Assembly: GCA_026826555.1 (NCBI GenBank)
Contig: JAKSZT010038899.1
Coordinates: 604,134-668,133 of the forward strand
Source: Tolypeutes matacus
Lineage: Eukaryota; Chordata; Mammalia; Cingulata; Chlamyphoridae
Length of the DNA stretch: 64,000 bases
Direction: 5' to 3'
In this document: piece by piece, positions 11,629 to 22,835 of the stretch
Layout of the letters: every line of letters starts with the position of its first letter
Position numbering within the stretch: position 1 is the stretch's first letter
Translations under genes and position numbers: made by a program
The notes under the pieces: model-generated
The model's database searches: none
Seen by the model: the letters and a program-made list of their open reading frames with translations, nothing else
Told to the model about the DNA's origin: nothing

Positions 11629-14600
11629 AAATCACAATCACTTTCTCTTTATAACTTTTGAGTCTTTTCCATATGTGCTAATATTGATTTACTAAAACAT
11701 AGAAGAACTTTTATTTAGGCATTTTAAAAGTATACTATTTTGGGTCATAGAAAGTTAGTAGATCATAACTAATCCCACAATTATAATCTGAACACATAAT
11801 CTGAATTACTGCATTTAAATTAACCAAATGTTTGCATTCATATTATTATTCACATTCTTTATGTGTAACTAAAGGATGAAATACCTGGCTGAAATCTCTA
11901 ATCACATACATTTTTAATGATGAGTTTATACTTTTAATTTTGAAAGCCAATATCCGTATTTAAAAATAAATAAATAAATTGGATGACAAAAGTTCAATTA
12001 TGTGAGTACTCATTTATAACCACAATTGAAATATACAAAGGAAATCTTTATATAGTTACTACTTTATATATTTAATTAGTCTGACTGACCTTCATTATTG
12101 TTCCTGGTTGTTCATGTACTGCTATTATGAAGAGGTGTACAGTTTGGACAGAAAGCCTAATATCACATAGCTTTTAATCATAGAGCAGATCATGAACACA
12201 TAGGTTCAGATTCCAAATTCTATGTTATTTATCTTTCACCACTGTGGATGCAGGAATATCATTGAAATGATAGCAAAAGTTTGTTCAGGGCTGTTAATTT
12301 CTTGTGAGTTCTAATCAGACATAAAGAATAATAGTTTTGTTTCATTATATTCATAGCATTTTGCATTTTATTTTTTTAAATAATGCTTTTACTTCATCTA
12401 CATGAATTCTTTGATCACAATCTCCCTTCAGCTAATGTTTATATCTACTCCTTCCCTAATGAATCTTTTAAAATAAGAAAATAAAAGCCACTTGGTGTCC
12501 CAACCAAGGCATTAACACATTTTCAATTAAATGAAAAATTTTAAAAATATATACCAAAAATATTTCATTACTTACAATAGTTGATTGTGGGTTCTAATTT
12601 GTTTTGTTTCATTTTTTTTTCATTTCCTATTAGTAGACTTCTAAAATCTGCCTTTTCTGATACCTCATTTGAACATTTCTCTTTCTCTCCAACTCTTTTA
12701 TTTGCACTAATTAGATGGATTCTTTTTCTGATATTGGCAATTCTTCTAAGTAATCCTGAACTTATCTTTCCAAGAAGAATGTTGGAATGGGACTTCCTTT
12801 TCCTTCTATCAGTTCTAATTCAGATGGATTTTCTATACCTGATAGGATCAATGTCACTATAGAAAACTGTAGCTTGATGTATATTATAAGTTTAAATATT
12901 TTACATAATATTATGTGTCCTCAAAAGTTATTTGATATTCCTATGGGGTGAATTCATGAAAATAAAAATGCACTGTAATAAATATTTAATAAAATCTTTC
13001 TTACATCCAGTGCTGTATATAGTCTAGAAAATGAAAATTGGAATTATCATACTGGTAACTCTTTGACTCATTTTATTTGTTAGGGCAATCGAGGAAAATG
13101 TTTTATTTTACTCTATGTTCATAGTTTCTTGTGTTATATAAGTATTACATCTAGGTGTAAAGTTTTTTTTTTTTAATTTTCACAGTAATATTTACTTACT
13201 GTTCTCTATTGCTACTTTAATTGTAACAAAGCTAATAGTTATTTAGTTATTTCACTGAATGCACTTCCAACAATACTAAACAAATGTAATGCATTGAAAG
13301 AAAAATGCTTTCCTATTGTTTTCTTCTGAATTACTCTTGCCAATCCTATCAGAGTTTCTGAAGAAATAGAAAATCATGGATTGTCAACTAATTAGACTTC
13401 CAAAAGCAATAACATGTGCAGCTATTTAGCCATTAAATAACAGCTCAATGCTAAGTATTTGAGCAAGGCATTTGGATGAATCATGAACTCTCTTAATTCA
13501 ATCATAGTGTATATTCTTAATGAGTAGCTTGATTAATTCTGTTCAGAAAAATATAAGAAAATCGAAGGCAACAGGTACAGCTTTAGATGAGTTTTAAAAA
13601 TGTTGCAATACATGAAGCTGTGGTTGTGAGGGCACAACTAATTCAGACATTATATTTATTTATTTATTTATTTTTTCCATTAATGAAAACAAATTTATTT
13701 CAATGATAGATCAAGTATCTTAAGACAATTTCTAACACTATTAGCCTGACTTTTATACAATCACTGTAAAAATAGAGGGACGTTATTACTTTATTTCTTT
13801 GACAGATTGAATAAATACTCTGCATTTCTGTTTGTGTATGATACAGAATAATAAAAACTGATGTTCATAATGTTAAGGTACAGTTTCAATCTTAAGTCCA
13901 AATTTTCTACCAAAAGTGTCAGAATGTGCCATGCTATAAACTGACCTTAGTTGACATAGATGAATCTAGTCTATTTTAGGACAGCAGTTTATTTGAAACA
14001 TAGGGAAATCTTATTGTTGATAACAAACATAAATGTCAATATTGCTTTGTAGGCATATGTACACCAGAGTGGGACTCAGTGAAATTCACTGCCAACCTGA
14101 AAATTTCATTAACTTTAACTGAAATCTTTTCACCCAGAAATCAGCTTGTATATAATGCAACAAATAATTTTTATACTAATGAAACAATCTACTGCAGCAA
14201 GAGAAGTTATCATCCCAGGAATGATATCAGATGGAATAATGTAAATAACACATAACCACCCTAAAACATGCTTAGTGGGATTCTCTCAAAACCACAATGT
14301 CATGAGTGATTCACAGATCAAGAAATCTGAGGGCCTTCAGGTTACGTTAAGGCTACATCAGGAAGAATTGCCCTTGAGATACTTATTCTGCTAGTTTTTC
14401 TCCATTATCTAAAGCTGAAGTAAATAAAGAGAATTACATACCAGTAACTCAAGCAAAACTAGGTGAACTTTCAAAAATATTTTCAACATCTCAAAATGCC
14501 TTAAGAACATTGGTAAGTTTGTGAGGAGAGTGGATTTTAAATAATCACTAAATCCATCATGGTTGCATTGTGAAGTGTATGTTTATTCCACAGAAAAGCA

Positions 14601-14777
14601 AGTTGGGACTTTAAATGCAGATTCACCATCTTCACACTAGCTTAAACTAAAATAACTGAAAGAATTTGAAAGACTCACAAATTTTACCCATGTATTTAAG
14701 TCCTCCAACTCATCTATTTCATGCCTGAAAGAAATTTGGTCTAGAGGTAGAGAATATAAATTTCTATGGCAATAGGT
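11629..14777. other. AT-rich intergenic DNA, no gene seen
   Basis: About 3.1 kb with no recognisable gene. The longest open frame (12581-12862, 93 codons, Phe/Leu/Ile-rich) reflects T-richness and has no domain motif. A (TTTA)n run lies at about 13651-13675. I could not assign a repeat family to the rest. Confidence 0.6.
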
Positions 14778-15088
14778 CTTTTTTTTTCCTTTTTAATATT
14801 TTTTTAATTAAAGAAGTTATGGTTTATGGAAATATTATGCATAAAATAAAAGGATTCCCGTATACTTTTTTTTTTGCTTACAAAAATGTTATTTATATAT
14901 ATATACATATATTTTAAGAGGTGCTTAGATTAGCCAAAATATTACATGGAACCCACTGGGATTCCCATGTTGCCCACCTCCCACACCTCCCACCACATCC
15001 CACACAAACATCTCCCACAGTGTGGCCCACCACCCTCAATGAACTTACACATCCTGGAGCCTTGCCACCAACCATAGACCACAGATAT
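14778..15088 (-). mobile_element. Antisense L1 3'UTR pieces
   Basis: The part from 14876 to 15088 is the reverse complement of the terminal part of the 2251-11613 L1 3'UTR (matching about 11280-11500: CACACTGTGGGAG, GGATGTGTAAGTTCATTG on the minus strand). On its own strand it ends at ...TTTTTGTAAGC followed by a run of A, about 100 bases short of the usual L1 end. The adjoining 14790-14866 stretch resembles a different antisense L1 3' module (compare 36.2 and 49.9 kb). Confidence 0.7.
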
Positions 15089-16383
15089 TTAAACTAGTTA
15101 TAAAGATTAAATATTATTACCATAGTTTATCTTTCAATATTTATTCCAGTCTTTTTAGATCAGTATTAATATCTTCATTCTACAGGCAAAATATTATAGC
15201 AATAATTTTGTACAATTGCTGAAGGATTTGGATTTCTGCTGTTCTATTGCAATGATCAGTCCTCAGATTACACTACTACCTTATGTGTTAGAATGTGAGA
15301 AAGAAAATATTTTTAGCTATTCACTTTGTGTTTTAGTATGATTTAATATGAAAAGAGCTAACAGAACTAATTTGTAAATTAACAAGTTGACCTGTTGATG
15401 TTGGAAATGACATAAGTTGAAGTGGCCTATAAATATTTGGACTAACAGACTCCCTGACTTAGGTACCAGCAGTCTCTGTATTCTGTACCACTGTCATTTT
15501 AATAATGAATCAATTGATCTAGAGTTTGAGAAACAAACATGTGAATACTGCTCCACAGGGAGTCATACATAGAAAACAAATTTTATGAATAATCTATGCA
15601 TATTGCAATTAAAACAAGTTTGAAAAGTTTAGGTCATTTTAGTAAGATGCAAAAACTAATGGGGTTATTGAGTAATATTGATAACTTTGGGTCACTTTTT
15701 TATAATAACTAAAATGTGAACATTTTTCTGTGATTTGAACTATGCTAAAAGTAGATTGTTTTCCATTAAAAATCAGAGATTAGTATCCAAATAACTAGCA
15801 CATTACTCTATAATATCAATGACTTAATATATAAATGTTTGTATGTTTGTAGTAAAATGAAACATTAGCTGAAGAATAAGTCCTGAAGCAATTTGGTTGT
15901 ATATAGAGAGAATTTCTTTTCTCTAAACCAAGCAGAAAACATTTGTTAATAATTAACATGTTTTATTAAAAGGAGATTTATTTTCCCATGAAGAGAGATT
16001 TATTTCCCATGAATGAACTGTCCCAGACATTGTTACATGATTCATTAGAAAGGGTGTATCTCTTGGTACTTTTTCTTTTGTGCATGAATCATTGAGTAGC
16101 AATGAAAGGATTAACTTGAGCCATCACATTTGAAATATATATTGAAAGGAATTGAAGATAAATTTGATGAAACTCTTTTAAAATAAAATGTGTGTGTTCT
16201 TGTTGTGTAATATTGAGCACTCCCCAAGGAACTCTTTGAGAAAGGGAACTTATTCATAGTGGTGTTTTTCACAGGCTCTAGCAAATGTATCACATACAAA
16301 ATACACATTTTGGCATATATAAGATTGATGACATTTTGGCATATATAAGGTTGCCCTTATAGATGCATGGATTTATACACACA
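15089..16383. other. AT-rich intergenic DNA, no gene seen
   Basis: No coding motif or clear repeat family recognised. Short open frames, for example 16111-16308 on the minus strand, have no family features. A short direct repeat (ACATTTTGGCATATATAAG) occurs twice at about 16305-16350. Confidence 0.55.
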
Positions 16384-16875
16384 TGCTGTTTTAGATTCCT
16401 ATGCTGCTCAATTAAATTCCAAAAAATGGGTTAGTTAAACAATAGGTATTTATTCACTCATATTTTGAGTCTGAATAAATGTCCAAATCAAGGCATGATC
16501 AAGATGATGTTTTCTTCCCAAAGATTGCAGCATTCTGGGGCTGGCTGCTGGCAATCATTGGTCCTTAGCTTGTCAAATGGCAAGGCACATGGTGGCTTCT
16601 CCTGGTCTCTTCGTTCTCTTCCAGTTTCTGTTGAATTTCAACTTATTGCTTCCATGTCTTTTTCTCTCTATGTCTGAATTTCATTCTGCTTATAAAGGAC
16701 TCCAGTAACTGGATTAAGACCTACCACGACTGAGGTGGGCCACAGCTTAACTGAAGTAACCTCCTCAATAAGTCCTATTTCCAATGGGTGCATAACCACA
16801 GGAATGGATTATATTTGAGAAACTGTTTTTTTTTGGGGGGAAGGGGGGTGATATACAACTTCAAACCATCACACC
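16384..16875 (+). repeat. Interspersed repeat, probably LTR-like, family unnamed
   Basis: The block starts at about TGCTGTTTTAGATTCC and ends ...TTCAAACCATCACA. Its middle has a GC-richer run with GGTGGCTTCTCCTGGTC and a late segment reading ATAAAGGACTCCAGTAACTG. The layout resembles a widespread mammalian repeat with ...GCTGCCATAACAAA near the start and ...TCCCACCTCAT..AATCACC late. I recognise the pattern but not the family name, so the element class is uncertain. Confidence 0.4.
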
Positions 16876-17050
16876 TCCTAAATTTTTCACCATGCATTAG
16901 TGTGGTCCTTGGGTACAACTGAGGAAAGAATATTACTATAGTTGTACTATTAACTAATATTTAGTTTATGTAAGATTTTCCCTTCAAATCAGAATATATA
17001 ACTAAGATTGATTGTACTGAAGTTTTTTCATTAATATTGAGACATCTATA
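16876..17050 (-). repeat. Antisense L1 3'UTR fragment
   Basis: ATGCATTAGTGTGGTCC followed by GGTACAACTGAGG and a run on ATTACTATAG resembles the antisense L1 3' module seen at 36.2, 36.5, 38.6 and 49.9 kb (ATTAGTGTGGTnCATTnGTTACAATTGATG in outline). Old and short. Confidence 0.4.
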
Positions 17051-17164
17051 TTGAATGTCTTTTTCTGTTTTTTTTATTTTTGTGAATTTGAAATAAAGTT
17101 GTAAAAAATAAAAAATAAATAGTAAATGCTGAAAAAAATATTGAGACCTATTATACTGATTATA

Positions 17165-17392
17165 GTGAGCAGATGTGGCTCAAGCAGGTGAACAACTGCT
17201 TCCCATATGAGAGATCTTAAGTTCCATTCCCAGTACCTCCTAAAACAAAGGGTAAAACAACAAGCAAACAAATGGAAAAACCAACTCAGGGGAACTGATG
17301 TGGCTCAGTTGTTGAGCACCAGCTTCCTACATATGAGGTCCTGGATTAAATCCCTGGCCCCAGAACCTAAAAAAAAAAAAAAAAAAAAAAAA
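17165..17392 (+). mobile_element. Dimeric DAS-type SINE (xenarthran tRNA-derived SINE)
   Basis: Two related units in tandem. Each begins GATGTGGCTCA(A/G) and carries an RNA polymerase III B-box-like stretch (GTTCCATTCCCAGTACC in the first, ATTAAATCCCTGGCCCC in the second). The second ends in about 22 A residues. The flanks ACTGATTATA (17155-17164) and GCTGACTATA (17393-17402) match at 8 of 10 bases and may be a worn target-site duplication. DAS SINEs are known from armadillos, so this is the main taxonomic marker in the window. They move using the L1 machinery. Confidence 0.85.
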
Positions 17393-17478
17393 GCTGACTA
17401 TATTTTATTCATTTTTTTTCTACTAGAGATTTTCATTCATTCATTCTAAATATGACACTTTTTTTGTGCATTGTTGTT

Positions 17479-17560
17479 GTTTTAGGAGGCACCAGGGATT
17501 GAACCTAGGACCACACACTTGGGAAACAGGTTCTCAACCACTGAACAACATGCTTCCTTA
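17479..17560 (-). mobile_element. DAS-type SINE monomer
   Basis: Minus-strand copy of one DAS unit: TTTAGGAGGC at the left is the reverse of the CCTCCTAAA end. GGATTGAACCTAGGACC is the B-box region, and CTGAACAACATG near the right end corresponds to the head. No second unit is present. Confidence 0.8.
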
Positions 17561-18090
17561 TGATGCTAAAGTTTTAATACTATATAAAACATCATGGCTT
17601 TCACATATTATGTTTATTCTGGTTGTAATTTATGCATTATTTTTATTTTGCAATTATATTGCATGCATTTTCATAAAAATTTTCAAGTAGTTTGCATAGT
17701 TATTTTTTTTACAATTTTAAAAGTCTTATCTAATTATTCTTTTTACATTAATATGTTCCTGCTTTTCTATCTGTAGGATTTAAAACAAGCCACAGTGTAC
17801 CTGCCTATCATAAGAATCTATTCCACTTGTCTCTATCTCAGTTCCAACAGGTATTTGTATGACTCTCTCCTGATTACATTCAGGTTGCTCAAATATGACC
17901 TTATCCTTGAAAAATACTCTTTAAATTGTGTTTTTAAGAGAGCAAGTCCTACTTCCTCCATCGACCCCTTCCACTTAGATTTTTTTCCATAGCAGTTACC
18001 ACCATCTAAATATATGAATTTGGTTGATTATTAACCCCCCACAACACAGAATTGAGTGTCACTGTTTTAAGATATACCTTCTTGCAATTC
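17561..18090. other. AT-rich DNA, possible upstream part of the L2
   Basis: No gene seen. The segment from about 17780 could be the diverged 5' continuation of the L2 called at 18091-18500, but no diagnostic motif settles this. Confidence 0.4.
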
Positions 18091-18500
18091 ACCAAAATGC
18101 ATGGCCCACCACTTGCTCAGAGCCTTTGCACTGGTGTTCCCCCTATATGGAACAGTTTTATCTCATAAATATGTATGGCTTACTTATAACTCAAAATCTT
18201 TGATTAAATGCTAACTTTTTATTGATGTCTGCCCTGATCAAACCATTTCCCATTGTTTTGTTATGCTTTTGTCCTCAAATCTCTCTCACCCTATTGTGTC
18301 TTACATTTTTTTCATTTTTTTAATATTATTTTTCATAATCTAATATGGCATATCAATTAATTATTTATATTTTTCTGTATTACCCAGTTAGAATATGGGG
18401 CCCAAGAGGTTAAAGATCCTTTAGTCTGATTACTGTGTAAATAGTATCTGGTATATTGTAGATATTCAATAAAATATTTACTGACTAAATGAATGAAATA
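18091..18500 (+). mobile_element. LINE L2 3' end fragment
   Basis: Clear L2 landmarks occur in order: GCTCAGAGCCTTTGCACTGG then TGTTCCCCCTATATGGAACA near 18116, AAATGCTAACTTTTTATTGATG and TCTGCCCTGATCAAACC near 18205-18245, a GAATATGGGGCCCAAGAGG segment near 18391, and the closing ATATTCAATAAAATATTTAC plus TGACTAAATGAATGAA. L2 is an ancient mammalian LINE, inactive since before placental radiation. Confidence 0.85.
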
Positions 18501-18740
18501 AAGTGGCATAATGGACCAAAATCCTCTACTGTGTAAAAACTCCAGCAGTAAAGCACCTCTTAAAATTCTCCTAATATATTTGATAGTTTCACTTTTGCAT
18601 AACATTTGAAACTTCCTTTCCCAGCATATATGAATTGTTTATAAAAATTCATTATAACTAATCTAGGTATTTCAAAAAAATTTCAAATCTAAACGTAAAG
18701 GAGCCACATGATCTGGCAAAACTACTATATAAATATAGAA

Positions 18741-18939
18741 TTTTTAGGAAGTACCAAGTGTTTAACCCAGGCCCTCATACATTGAAAGTAGGTGCCCAAC
18801 CATTGAGCTACATCTGCTCCCCAATGAGAGTTGTTTTACACTTTCATTTGTTTTGTTTATAGGAAGTACAAGGGATCAAACCTGGGCCCTTGTACATGGG
18901 AAGCAGGCACTCAAGCACTTGAACTACATCAACTCCCTT
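18741..18939 (-). mobile_element. Dimeric DAS-type SINE
   Basis: Two minus-strand DAS units in tandem (about 18741-18825 and 18860-18939). Each has AGGAAGTAC at the left, a B-box-like stretch (TTTAACCCAGGCCC; GATCAAACCTGGGCCC) and GAGCTACATCTGCTC or GAACTACATCAACTC at the right. The arrangement mirrors the dimer at 17.2 kb, so the dimer is the family unit and not a chance pair. Confidence 0.85.
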
Positions 18940-20090
18940 GTATTTTAAATTAATTTTCAAAATATAAAAATTGCAAGATCTCTCAATTTGAAAGTTGAAA
19001 GAAATAAAACTAAAAATTTCACTTTAATTTATTCTTGATCAACTAGGAAATATTATATCTAACTCTAGAATGGATGACATCATGAAAAGTGCATAGCACT
19101 GCAGATAAGAAAAAGTAACACTCAGATGATTACTGAAAATAGTAAATAGTAAAATTAAAAATATAATTAACTAGAAGACTTAGCTTATCATCTTTGATCT
19201 CAGGAGCTATTTTAAGTATTTAGACAGGTCTTGACTTCTACCATGTCATTATAAGTGGTAAAAGAATTTCCCTGCCACTGTAAACAACTCTAAATCTGAA
19301 AAATGCAGCTGAAAACTGTTTACAATCATTGGAAATAGACATAGCAGGTCCCTTGTCCATGAGATAATGAAAATGTATGAGATAGGCCTCATGTCTACAA
19401 TGCCTTTCTGTACTGCTGGCTAACTGGTGAGATACAGAGAACAAGCAAGGAACAAAAGACTTATATATAGAAAAAGGTAGAGATTGAGGTTCCTACTAAT
19501 TGGAGAAGTTGGAACATTAAAGATAGTGTATCCAAAGGAGTTACCTCAAATATCAGTCCTGAGATTCTCTGTAGGTCCTTAGCTGAAAGGCAAGCTGTAT
19601 ATGTGCAGATGGAGAATCAACATGTCTTGACAAGAAAGACTGCTTCAAGGTTGAGTGCAGTATGTAAACACCAGTGTTCAGGAAGGGATGCAAGAAACCA
19701 GATTTATGGCCTAGTCCATATCACAAATATCTTTGATTAACTTAGATATGAAGTAAAAATGTTAAAAAACAAAAGGCTGTATCATACAGAAGAATCTCAC
19801 TGCTCCAAATGTTCCCTGTGTTCCATCCATTCTTCTCTGAAAATAAAGCTTAATACAAAAAAAAAGACATACAATAAGCAAAAAGACAATTTCCTGTAGT
19901 AAATATGATGCCCTAAGACTGAGGACAAAATGAAACATATCTTCCTTAACAAAGAATAATACAAATCCTGACATGTTCAAAAGGATTTCCAGGAATTTAT
20001 TACCTGGCAGAACAAAACACAATACATTTTCATTAAAGAAAGAAAATGTAATACAGACTCCCTGCAATATATCATTCATAAAGTATATTA
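18940..20090. other. AT-rich intergenic DNA, no gene seen
   Basis: No coding motif recognised. Minus-strand open stretches at 19238-19444 and 19762-20079 have no family features and fall in A/T-biased DNA. Confidence 0.5.
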
Positions 20091-21010
20091 CAAAAAATTA
20101 CCAAACATAAGACAAAGAAAAAAATGAAAAAAAAGTGAAATAAATCAATGAAAAATAAAGCTAATACAAACATTTCAAGATGAACTTAATGTTTGAATTA
20201 GCAGCCTAGGACTTTAAAACAGCTTTAAACGTAAGTTTAACAAGTTAAGGAAAAGATAATACAATGAGGAACTATATGAGAAATCACAGCAGATAAAAAG
20301 AGACTTAAATAGAAATTCTAGAAAGGAAAATTATAACATATGATAATGATAAGTTTGTCAGAAGGACTGAACATCAGATTGGAGGCTATTGAAGAGATCA
20401 TCAGTGAACATTAAACCAGACCAATAAATGTTTTTCAGAATTTGAAGCTAAAAAAAAAACAAACAATAAAAAGAGTAAAACTATTTAAATAAACAAGAAC
20501 AGAACCTACATGGGTCAAAATTTTAATAATAATTGACCTGAGATTTTATAATAGTTGGAGAAAAATATAACTTACAGATCTAAGAAATTCTGAAAATCTC
20601 AGCAAATAAATCCAATACATAAACATACACACACCACTCTCCTCCTCCCACACAGAAGCACATCATAATCATGCTACAGAAAATGAAAGAAAGAAAGAAA
20701 CACTTCAAAGCAGCCAAAATAGGACAGGAATTTCACATATAATGGCATATAGGGGATAAAGGTGGGAATGTTAGGTTGAGTGGGTAATGAGAACATGTTA
20801 ATTATGACTGGATTCCCAAAGGAAGCAATAGGACTAGAAAAAGAAATATCTACAAAGTCTGAAAGGGCATAAAGAAATTTAATGCTATATCTTGTGAAAA
20901 TTTTGTGAAACTCAAGTGTGTTATGAAGTCATTTAAGATAAATGAAAATTCAGAAAATTTGTGACTAAAAGTGCTGCAGTAGAAGAAAAGCTAAGGAGTT
21001 TGCCAGCCCT
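20091..21010 (+). mobile_element. HAL1/L1 ORF1-like remnant
   Basis: A-rich sense-strand sequence whose word order follows L1/HAL1 ORF1. It has an AAATGAAAAAAAAGTG region, an ACATCAGATTGGAGGC-type stretch near 20368, then CACATCATAATCATGCTACA near 20658 and CACTTCAAAGCAGCCAAAAT near 20701, which match the late ORF1 segment of half-L1 elements (HAL1). No open frame survives. Family call is by pattern only. Confidence 0.45.
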
Positions 21011-21069
21011 AAAGAAAATGATATGAGGAAAATGGAATCTACAAAAAGAAATGAGTGCAAGGCATAAGA

Positions 21070-21098
21070 TATGTGTGTGTGTGTGAGTGTGTGTGTAA
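21070..21098. repeat. (TG)n microsatellite
   Basis: Imperfect TG run, ATGTGTGTGTGTGTGAGTGT and onward, about 29 bases. Confidence 0.85.
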
Positions 21099-22494
21099 AA
21101 TTTCTGTAAAAGTCAACTGTGTACATAAAATAATAGCATTGTAATTTCAGGTTTGTAATATAGAAGTGTATAGATGAAAGTAAAATATATGTAAACAATG
21201 GCTGAAATGATTAGGAACAAATTAAATTAGAAATTTATAGGTTTCTGACATATTGTATGAAAAATATATATATGTTTTCTTTTTTTATAGGAGAAGTTGT
21301 AGATTTTGGAAAAATCATGCATAAAGTATAGACATCCCATATAGCCCCTCACAAAGAAAAATTTTCCAATTATTAACCCCTTACATTAGTGAGGTGCTTT
21401 TGTTACAATTGTTGAAACAATATTATTATGAATATACTGATAACTACCATCCATAGTTTGCCTTAGGCTTCACTATTGTGTTCACTGTTGTACAGCTCTA
21501 TGATTTAAAAAAATGTTTTTACTCCATAAAATACATAAAAATAATTTTCCTTTTTCATCATTTGCAAATATACAATTAAGTGGTGTAAATAGTATTCACA
21601 ATGTGGTGCTACCATCACCACAACCCATTACCAAAATTTTCGATCACTTGAAACAGAAACTCTTTATCACTTATTCAGTAGCTTCCCATATGCTGCCCAA
21701 ACCAGGTCACTGGTAACTTTTATTCTTGTTATGGATTCTATAAATTTGCATATCATTTTTTTTAATCAGAGAGATCATGGAATATTTGTCCTTTTGGGGC
21801 TGGCTTATTTCACATAACATGCTGTCTTCAAGTTATTGCATGCTGTAGTGTGTATCAGAACTCCATTCCTTTTTACAGTTGAATAATATTCCTTAGTATT
21901 TTATATCACATTTTTGTTTATCCATTAATCTGGTGATTAACACTGGGCTTGCTTACATCTTTTTGTAATTATGAATAATGTCACTGTGATCATTCTTCTC
22001 CAAATATCTGTTTAAGACACTGATTTAAATTATTTAGTGTATATATATGTAAAAATGGAAATGCTGGGTGATATGGTAATCATATCCTTAAATTTCTTAG
22101 GATACACCAAACTGTTTCCCACAACAGCTGCAACAGCACCTTTTTACCTTCCCTCAAACAATGGGAAAGTGCTCACATTTCTCTGCATCATCTCCAAAAC
22201 TTATTTTCTGTTTTTAAAAGTAAGCATTCAAATGAGTGTAAAATGGAATATTATTGCACTTTAGGTTGCATTTCTATAACAGAAATTAGGTTCTGCATCT
22301 TCTCATGTGCTTATTGGCCATTTATGTGTTTTCTTTGAAGAAAAATCTGTTTCAAGTTTTGTCCATTTTTAAATAGGGTTGTTGTCTTTCTGTTGAGTTG
22401 TGGGATTTCTTTATATATTCTTGATAATAAAGCATCATCTGATTCAGTATTTCCAAATATTATGAGATTTTTAAAAAAGTTGTCTTACATATCT

Positions 22495-22835
22495 GTGGAA
22501 CTCCACAAGTCCAAATCCTGTAGGGAACCTTGGAAGCTGGCAGGTACTATGAAGATTTTCAATGAATTCCTCAGGAGAAGCTGGCTGGCTGAAATAGCAA
22601 TGGAAATGATCTCTACTGACTGCTGAAATAATCACTTCTTTTAATGCCTTCAACTCATTGGATGAGACATCTCTTGATTTGAAGACAATCTCCTCAATTG
22701 TAGATATAATCAGCCATAGATTTAATCAACATATTGATGATCTAAATCCAGAAAATATCTTCACAGTGACAATTAGGCCAGTGCTTGCTTCTCCAAACAG
22801 CTGGACACCATCACCTGGCCTAACCATCATAGTGA
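22495..22835 (-). mobile_element. Solo ERV-L-type LTR, truncated
   Basis: Reverse complement of the same LTR family as 52467-52915, for example AGGAGAAGCTGGCTGGCTGA near 22572, GTAGATATAATCAGCC near 22701 and CCTGGCCTAACCATCAT at the right edge. About the last 80 bases of the LTR (its R/U5 end) are missing. It sits inside the antisense L1, which resumes at about 22870. No internal retroviral sequence adjoins it, so it is a solo LTR. Confidence 0.8.

Noticed and set aside
12581..12862. 93-codon Phe/Leu-rich frame that looks membrane-like
   Set aside because: T-rich DNA gives such frames by chance; no homologous pattern or conserved motif seen.
17165..17392. Possible tRNA gene (A and B box-like elements)
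   Set aside because: The sequence is a dimeric SINE with an A tail and no cloverleaf with a proper anticodon arm.
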